Below, piece after piece: positions 61,079 through 64,000 of a stretch of 64,000 nucleotides of DNA; positions within the stretch are counted from its first letter, which is position 1, and each line of letters begins with the position of its first letter. The translations under genes were made by a program, and so were the position numbers. Where the stretch lies: positions 1 through 64,000 of the forward strand of contig NZ_JASSYX010000004.1 of assembly GCF_030244015.1 (NCBI RefSeq). Direction: 5' to 3'. Under the pieces are notes generated by a model. The model was not told where the DNA came from, did no database searches, and worked only from the letters and a program-made list of their open reading frames with translations. Origin of the DNA: Pedobacter ginsengisoli. Lineage in GTDB: Bacteria; Bacteroidota; Bacteroidia; Sphingobacteriales; Sphingobacteriaceae.

Positions 61079-62506
61079 ATGGAAGAAGTAAAAAAAGACC
61101 AGAATGCTGCATCAAGGCGTAGTTTCTTAAAAACAAGTGCAATAGCGGCTTCTGCATTTATGATCGTTCCCCGTCATGTACTGGGCGGCAAGGGATTTCT
61201 GGCACCAAGTGACAGGCTGATCGTTGCCGGAGTAGGTGCAGGCGGTAAAGGAAAGTCAGATATTGCTGCATTCGCAAAAAGCGGAAAAGCGGATATCGGT
61301 TTCCTGTGCGATGTAGATGACAGGAGTGCGGCTGATTCACGCAAGGCTTTTCCTAAAGCCAAGTATTACAAGGACTGGCGTGAGATGTACGACAAAGAGC
61401 ATAAAAACTTTGATGCCGTATCTGTATCTACACCGGACCATAACCATGCCATTATCACTTACCATGCCATGCAACTGGGTAAACACGTATACGTACAAAA
61501 ACCGCTTACCCACGACATCTATGAAGCCCGTTTACTGACCGAGGCCGCAAAGAAATATAAAGTAGTGACCCAAATGGGAAACCAGGGGGCTTCAAATGAT
61601 GGTACCCGTTTGCTTTCAGAATGGTACGATGCCGGCGAGATCGGTGATGTCCATACTGTATACTGCTGGACAAACCGTCCGGTATGGCCTCAGGGCATTC
61701 AATGGCCAACAGGAAAAGCCGATATCCCTAAAGAGCTGGACTGGAACCTTTGGCTGGGTACTGCACCTCAAAAAGATTATGTAGATAAACTGGTACCTTT
61801 CAACTGGCGCGGATGGTGGGATTACGGAACCGGCGCTTTGGGCGATATGGGCTGTCACCTTGTAGAAGCTCCTTTCCGCGTACTGGACATCCGTTACGCA
61901 AAAGATGTTCAGGCTAGTGTTGGCAGTGTATATGTGGATTCGTTCAAACAAGGCTTCTTCCCGGAAAGCTGTCCTCCTTCGAGCCACATTACCCTGACCT
62001 TCCCTAAAACTGCAAAAACCAAAGGCGACATCACCCTGCACTGGATGGACGGCGGAATACAGCCGGAAAGACCAGTTGAGCTTAAAGCTGACGAACCATG
62101 GGGCGGAGAAGAAGGCAACGGAACACTGTTCATCGGTACGAAAGGAAAAATGTATGCGAGTACTTATTCAGACGCACCGACCTTATTGCCTAAAGAACGT
62201 ACAAAAGAAGTAAAGGCAAAACAAAAATGGGCCCGCGTACCCGGAGGTGCTGGAGGCCACTATGCACAATGGGTTGAAGGCTGTATTGCCGGATACGGAA
62301 AAACTGAGCTGAGCTCTTCGTTTGAGATCGCAGGACCACTTACAGAAGCATTGCTGATGGCCAACCTGGCCGTTCGCGGCCATGCGCTTAAAGGCGGTAA
62401 GAAAAAATATACCTGGGACAATGACAACATGAAAGTAACCAACTTCGACGAAGCAAACCAATTTGTAAAACGTCAGTACCGCGAAGGCTGGGAACTTAAA
62501 GCATAA
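61079..62506 (+). CDS. Tat-exported Gfo/Idh/MocA-family oxidoreductase
   Basis: A 475-residue Gfo/Idh/MocA protein with a Tat signal (ASRRSFLKTSAIAASAFMIV, about 11-30). The cofactor region is IVAGVGAGGKGKSDIAAFAKSG and the Lys motif reads VYVQKPLTHDIYEARLL (QKP for the usual EKP, common in exported members). GALGDMGCHLVEAPFRVLDI carries the catalytic-site Asp/His. Exported members keep a tightly bound NAD(P) and act on glycosides. It may work with the DUF1080 protein encoded 13 bases downstream. Confidence 0.9.
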   Translation: MEEVKKDQNAASRRSFLKTSAIAASAFMIVPRHVLGGKGFLAPSDRLIVAGVGAGGKGKSDIAAFAKSGKADIGFLCDVDDRSAADSRKAFPKAKYYKDWREMYDKEHKNFDAVSVSTPDHNHAIITYHAMQLGKHVYVQKPLTHDIYEARLLTEAAKKYKVVTQMGNQGASNDGTRLLSEWYDAGEIGDVHTVYCWTNRPVWPQGIQWPTGKADIPKELDWNLWLGTAPQKDYVDKLVPFNWRGWWDYGTGALGDMGCHLVEAPFRVLDIRYAKDVQASVGSVYVDSFKQGFFPESCPPSSHITLTFPKTAKTKGDITLHWMDGGIQPERPVELKADEPWGGEEGNGTLFIGTKGKMYASTYSDAPTLLPKERTKEVKAKQKWARVPGGAGGHYAQWVEGCIAGYGKTELSSSFEIAGPLTEALLMANLAVRGHALKGGKKKYTWDNDNMKVTNFDEANQFVKRQYREGWELKA

Positions 62507-62519
62507 TTTAAACATCACG

Positions 62520-63206
62520 ATGAAAAAACAGATCTTTTCTGCGCTGACCATGACTTTATTATTAAGTTATGGCAGCGCAAAAAGCCAGACCAAAGGTTTT
62601 ACCAAACTATTTGACGGTAAAACGACCGGGGGCTGGCACTCTTATGGCAAAACCACAGTTGGCGAAAAATGGAAAGCAGAAGGTGGCGCACTGCATTTTG
62701 ACCCTTCAGCAAAAGGCGATGGCGGAGACCTGGTGACCGACAAAGCCTACAGTAACTTTCATTTGAAACTGGAATGGAAAGTAGCCCCTAAATCAAACAG
62801 CGGGATCATCTTTTACGTAAAAGATGACGCTGCGAAATACGGTGCCACTTATTTCACCGGACTGGAAATGCAGGTGCTGGACAATGACGGCCACCCCGAC
62901 GGAAAAATTACAAAACACAGGGCCGGAGATCTTTATGACCTGATCAAAAGCAAGTCAGAGCCCGTAAAACCAGTCGGACAATGGAACACCGCAGAGGTGA
63001 TCAGCAAAGACGGGAAGCTCGAATTAAAATTAAACGGGGTAACCACCGTCTCCACTACTTTATGGGACGACGCCTGGAAGGCCCTGGTCTCAAAAAGCAA
63101 ATTTGCCCAGTGGGCGGACTTCGGAACCTTCAAATCGGGCAAAATAGCCCTTCAGGATCACGGAGATAATGTTTGGTACCGTAATATCATGATCAAAGAA
63201 CTATAA
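62520..63206 (+). CDS. DUF1080 (3-keto-glycoside hydrolase-type) secreted protein
   Basis: A 228-residue exported concanavalin-like protein with a signal peptide (about 1-22). Family markers are GFTKLFDGKTTGGWHSYGK, DLVTDKAYSNFHLKLEWKVAPKSNSGIIFYVK, GLEMQVLDNDGHPDGKI and the C-terminal SGKIALQDHGDNVWYRNIMIKEL. Members have been linked to cleavage of 3-keto-glycosides and 3-keto-disaccharides. Beside a GMC dehydrogenase, cytochrome c and sugar oxidoreductases, it would cut the oxidised glycoside in the periplasm. Confidence 0.9.
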   Translation: MKKQIFSALTMTLLLSYGSAKSQTKGFTKLFDGKTTGGWHSYGKTTVGEKWKAEGGALHFDPSAKGDGGDLVTDKAYSNFHLKLEWKVAPKSNSGIIFYVKDDAAKYGATYFTGLEMQVLDNDGHPDGKITKHRAGDLYDLIKSKSEPVKPVGQWNTAEVISKDGKLELKLNGVTTVSTTLWDDAWKALVSKSKFAQWADFGTFKSGKIALQDHGDNVWYRNIMIKEL

Positions 63207-63228
63207 TATACAAGCGAAATCCTAAAAA

Positions 63229-64000
63229 ATGAATTCAAACAACCGTATCAAATTGTCGCTCATGATGTTCCTCGAATTTTTCATCTGGGGAGCATGGTTT
63301 GTGACACTGGGTACCTTCCTTGGAAGTAATCTTAAAGCAACCGGTGCAGAAACCGGATCCGTATTTTCTACTCAATCGTGGGGTGCCATCATCGCACCCT
63401 TCATCATTGGCTTAATCGCCGACCGGTATTTCAATGCCGAAAAAATTCTTGGTGTGCTGCACATCATCGGTGCAATCCTGATGTACCAGATGTACAATGC
63501 CACCGACATCAATGTATTCTATCCTTATGTGCTGGGCTACATGATCTTATTCATGCCGACACTGGCGCTGGTCAACTCCGTTTCTTTTAACCAGATGAAA
63601 GATCCTGAAAAGGAATTTTCAACCATCAGGGTATTTGGAACGCTCGGATGGATCGCAGCCGGCCTGATGATCAGTTATGTGTTTCACTGGGACACGCCTG
63701 AAGCAACGGCTGCAGGAATGTTAAAAAACACATTCGCCATGGGCGGGATTGCCTCCGCCATATTGGGCCTGTTTAGCTTTATCCTGCCAAAAACTCCTCC
63801 TAAAGGAGCTACCGGAGAAAAAGTTAAAATATCCGAGATCTTAGGCCTGGATGCTTTAAAGCTTCTAAAAGACAAAAACTTTGCAATCTTTTTCGTTTCC
63901 TCTATCCTGATCTGCATCCCTCTGGCTTTCTATTATCAGAATGCCCATCCCTTCCTGTCCAATGTAGGCCTGGACAATCCTACCGGAAAAATGACCATTG
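63229..64000 (+). CDS. MFS transporter (NupG/nucleoside-sugar symporter type), truncated by window edge
   Basis: ATG at 63229 opens a frame that stays open to the window end (257 codons visible). It begins MNSNNRIKLSLMMFLEFFIWG and shows six or more membrane helices. The NHS/NupG-like features WGAWFVTLGTFLG, TQSWGAIIAPFIIGLIADRYF and FSTIRVFGTLGWIAAGL are present, followed by a charged central loop (PKTPPKGATGEKVKISEILG). It probably imports a sugar or nucleoside with protons. Its position at the end of the keto-sugar operon suggests uptake of the cleavage product. The C-terminal half lies outside the window. Confidence 0.88.
   Translation, partial: MNSNNRIKLSLMMFLEFFIWGAWFVTLGTFLGSNLKATGAETGSVFSTQSWGAIIAPFIIGLIADRYFNAEKILGVLHIIGAILMYQMYNATDINVFYPYVLGYMILFMPTLALVNSVSFNQMKDPEKEFSTIRVFGTLGWIAAGLMISYVFHWDTPEATAAGMLKNTFAMGGIASAILGLFSFILPKTPPKGATGEKVKISEILGLDALKLLKDKNFAIFFVSSILICIPLAFYYQNAHPFLSNVGLDNPTGKMTI

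Noticed and set aside
1..64000. tRNA, rRNA, tmRNA or riboswitch genes
   Set aside because: No cloverleaf, CCA-adjacent stem, rRNA core or known riboswitch signature was recognised in the gaps; a covariance-model scan could still find one.

Overview
The window reads as a chromosome segment of a Bacteroidetes bacterium close to Pedobacter (Sphingobacteriaceae). This rests on gene families: SusC/SusD pairs, a triple-tyrosine sensor regulator, DUF5686, head GIN and LemA/TPM proteins, SDR-type threonine dehydrogenase, GMC plus gluconate-dehydrogenase subunit 3, and DUF1080. It also rests on promoters of the Bacteroidetes type (TTTG, about 19 bases, TAnnTTTG) and the absence of strong Shine-Dalgarno sites. 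No rRNA, tRNA, CRISPR array, prophage or complete insertion sequence was seen.

Layout. 1-650 is a gene-poor edge with an outward (minus) promoter, a period-11 repeat array, a hairpin and a truncated reading frame. 651-9446 holds housekeeping genes: CoA-binding, DinB and FAD proteins, a LemA/TPM/TPM operon, a NUDIX hydrolase, dnaA, and a methylmalonyl-CoA mutase large subunit. 9571-11248 has an A-type Fe-S carrier and a MacB-like permease. 11252-16204 (minus) is a tight nucleotide-sugar operon (ugd, UDP-xylose synthase, galE, an unknown helical protein, rfbB) beside the Kdo transferase waaA. 17478-28000 is mostly minus-strand housekeeping: hemH, ispH, a degenerate glycosyltransferase with an acyltransferase, a phosphoribosyltransferase, rlmD, a 36-codon reading frame with its own promoter, tetR, a Rieske-like lipoprotein, pheS and kbl. 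28133-36999 holds a DUF5686 protein, a REP-like palindrome, a C1 peptidase, a TetR/SDR pair with matching palindromic operators, a large secreted glycosidase-like protein and trhO.

37015-53978 is a polysaccharide utilization locus: a membrane sensor regulator, SusC, SusD, a GH144-type glucanase, GH43 with F5/8C and FN3 domains, an SGNH esterase and a GH3 beta-glucosidase. After two convergent unrelated genes come an esterase and a second GH43. The GH144 plus GH3 pairing suggests a beta-1,2-glucan (sophorose-type) substrate.

55885-64000 is a second sugar system on one strand: gluconate-dehydrogenase subunit 3, GMC flavoprotein, oxidoreductase, sugar isomerase, lipoprotein cytochrome c, Tat-exported oxidoreductase, DUF1080 hydrolase and an MFS transporter cut by the window edge. 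Together these fit periplasmic C3 oxidation of glycosides, cleavage of the 3-keto-glycosides and uptake of the products, so the two loci could act in series. All function calls come from reading the sequence; no database search was run.
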